NCBI GenBank assembly: GCA_028281215.1
Contig: JANQKH010000226.1
Span: forward strand, 1 to 5,787
Length of the DNA: 5,787 nt
Reading direction: 5' to 3'
From: Phycisphaeraceae bacterium
GTDB lineage: Bacteria > Planctomycetota > Phycisphaerae > Phycisphaerales > Phycisphaeraceae
The first letter of the stretch is position 1. Every line of letters begins with the position of its first letter. Below are positions 5,342-5,787 of the stretch, piece after piece. Under the pieces are notes generated by a model. It did not search any database. It was given only the letters and a program-made list of their open reading frames with translations, and had not been told where the DNA came from. The translations under genes were made by a program, and so were the position numbers.

Positions 5342-5787
5342 TCAACCCAACTCCGGCTGTAGCGTGTAGCCCCATTGTTTGAAGAATCCTGCTGCGTCGC
5401 TTGATGTGATGCGGTCGAGCAACGGTTGCAGGTTTTGCCACAGGGCTTCTTGGGTGCGATGGGATGCGCTTCGAAGCAGGTGTTTGAGTTTGCTGAATGC
5501 CAACTCGATCGGGTTGAAGTCGGGGCTGTAAGCGGCAGGTAGACGACCTTGGCGTTGACCGCTTCGATGGCTTCCCGCACGCCTTGTACTTTGTGGACCG
5601 AGAGGTTGTCCATGATCACCAGATCACCCGGCTTCAACGTCGGGACCAACACTTGTTCATCGAGCAGATAATTGAAATAACTCTTGCCGACAATGATGAA
5701 GTGGTTCAAATCACAGCCTCAAAAGGCTGATCAGTGTTTGATCTAAGCCGTTGCGATAGAGCCATGCTCGTTCGACATCGCTCTTGT
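5342..5787 (-). pseudogene. IS630-family transposase remnant, frameshifted and cut by window edge
   Basis: This encodes the C-terminal part of a DDE transposase of the IS630 type. From about 5709 one frame reads YLLDEQVLVPTLKPGD then LVIMDNLSVHK, which contains the second catalytic Asp, and continues to VVYLP. At 5531-5532 one base is missing. Resuming in the next frame gives YSPDFNPIELAFSKLKHLL, with the final catalytic Glu, and runs to GYTLQPELG and a TGA at 5344-5342, the expected C-terminus for the family. Upstream of 5709 the same frame meets a TGA (5721-5719). A different frame (5785-5729) reads SDVERAWLYRNGLDQTLI, which resembles the segment normally just before the first catalytic Asp. 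The stretch between, including that Asp, seems deleted. The copy is therefore inactive, although parts of known elements of this family use programmed frameshifting. The rest of the N-terminus lies outside the window. Confidence 0.87.
5531..5532 (-). other. Single-base frameshift in the transposase remnant
   Basis: Codons CTG CCG are followed by only two bases (CT) before TAC AGC CCC GAC TTC AAC CCG ATC GAG. IS630 proteins have a residue, usually Pro, between LP and YSPD, so one base of a CCT-like codon has been lost. Without the shift the frame runs on to 5212 through unrelated sequence. Confidence 0.8.

Noticed and set aside
1..5787. CRISPR array or tandem repeats
   Set aside because: No regularly spaced repeats of suitable length were seen anywhere in the window.

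Overview
The window looks like chromosomal DNA from a planctomycete, probably of the class Phycisphaerae. The clues are a pseudopilin-like protein of the planctomycete H-X9-DG type, a PEP-CTERM surface protein, and a conserved-looking hypothetical protein with a Pro/Thr/Asn-rich linker. Base composition is moderately GC-rich, so many long antisense open frames are artefacts. The class is inferred from protein style, not from a marker gene.

Layout, left to right. (1) Positions 1-1221, plus strand: a hypothetical protein with a disordered N-terminal half and a folded C-terminal half; its true start may lie left of the window. (2) Positions 1260-2294, minus strand: thioredoxin reductase (trxB), convergent with the first gene and 38 bp from it. 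(3) Positions 2421-4362, minus strand: a two-gene operon made of an exported PEP-CTERM protein with beta-propeller-like repeats, followed after 1 bp by a type IV pilin-like (pseudopilin) protein with an H-X9-DG motif. (4) Positions about 4507-4779, minus strand: a complete cobalamin (vitamin B12) riboswitch in the leader of that operon. (5) Positions 4944-5097, plus strand: a tRNA-Gly(GCC) unit with its own promoter and an intrinsic terminator. (6) Positions 5342-5787, minus strand: a decayed IS630-family transposase, frameshifted and running off the window edge.

The notable system is the riboswitch-operon pair. A B12-sensing RNA appears to control a secreted, envelope-anchored PEP-CTERM protein and a pseudopilin, neither of which is a familiar B12 synthesis or uptake gene. 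The simplest inference is a cell-surface function made when B12 is scarce, for example capture or transport of corrinoids or a B12-independent substitute activity. The sequence proves the RNA element and the gene order, but not that role. trxB lies downstream on the same strand, and no convincing terminator separates it from the operon, so read-through is possible.
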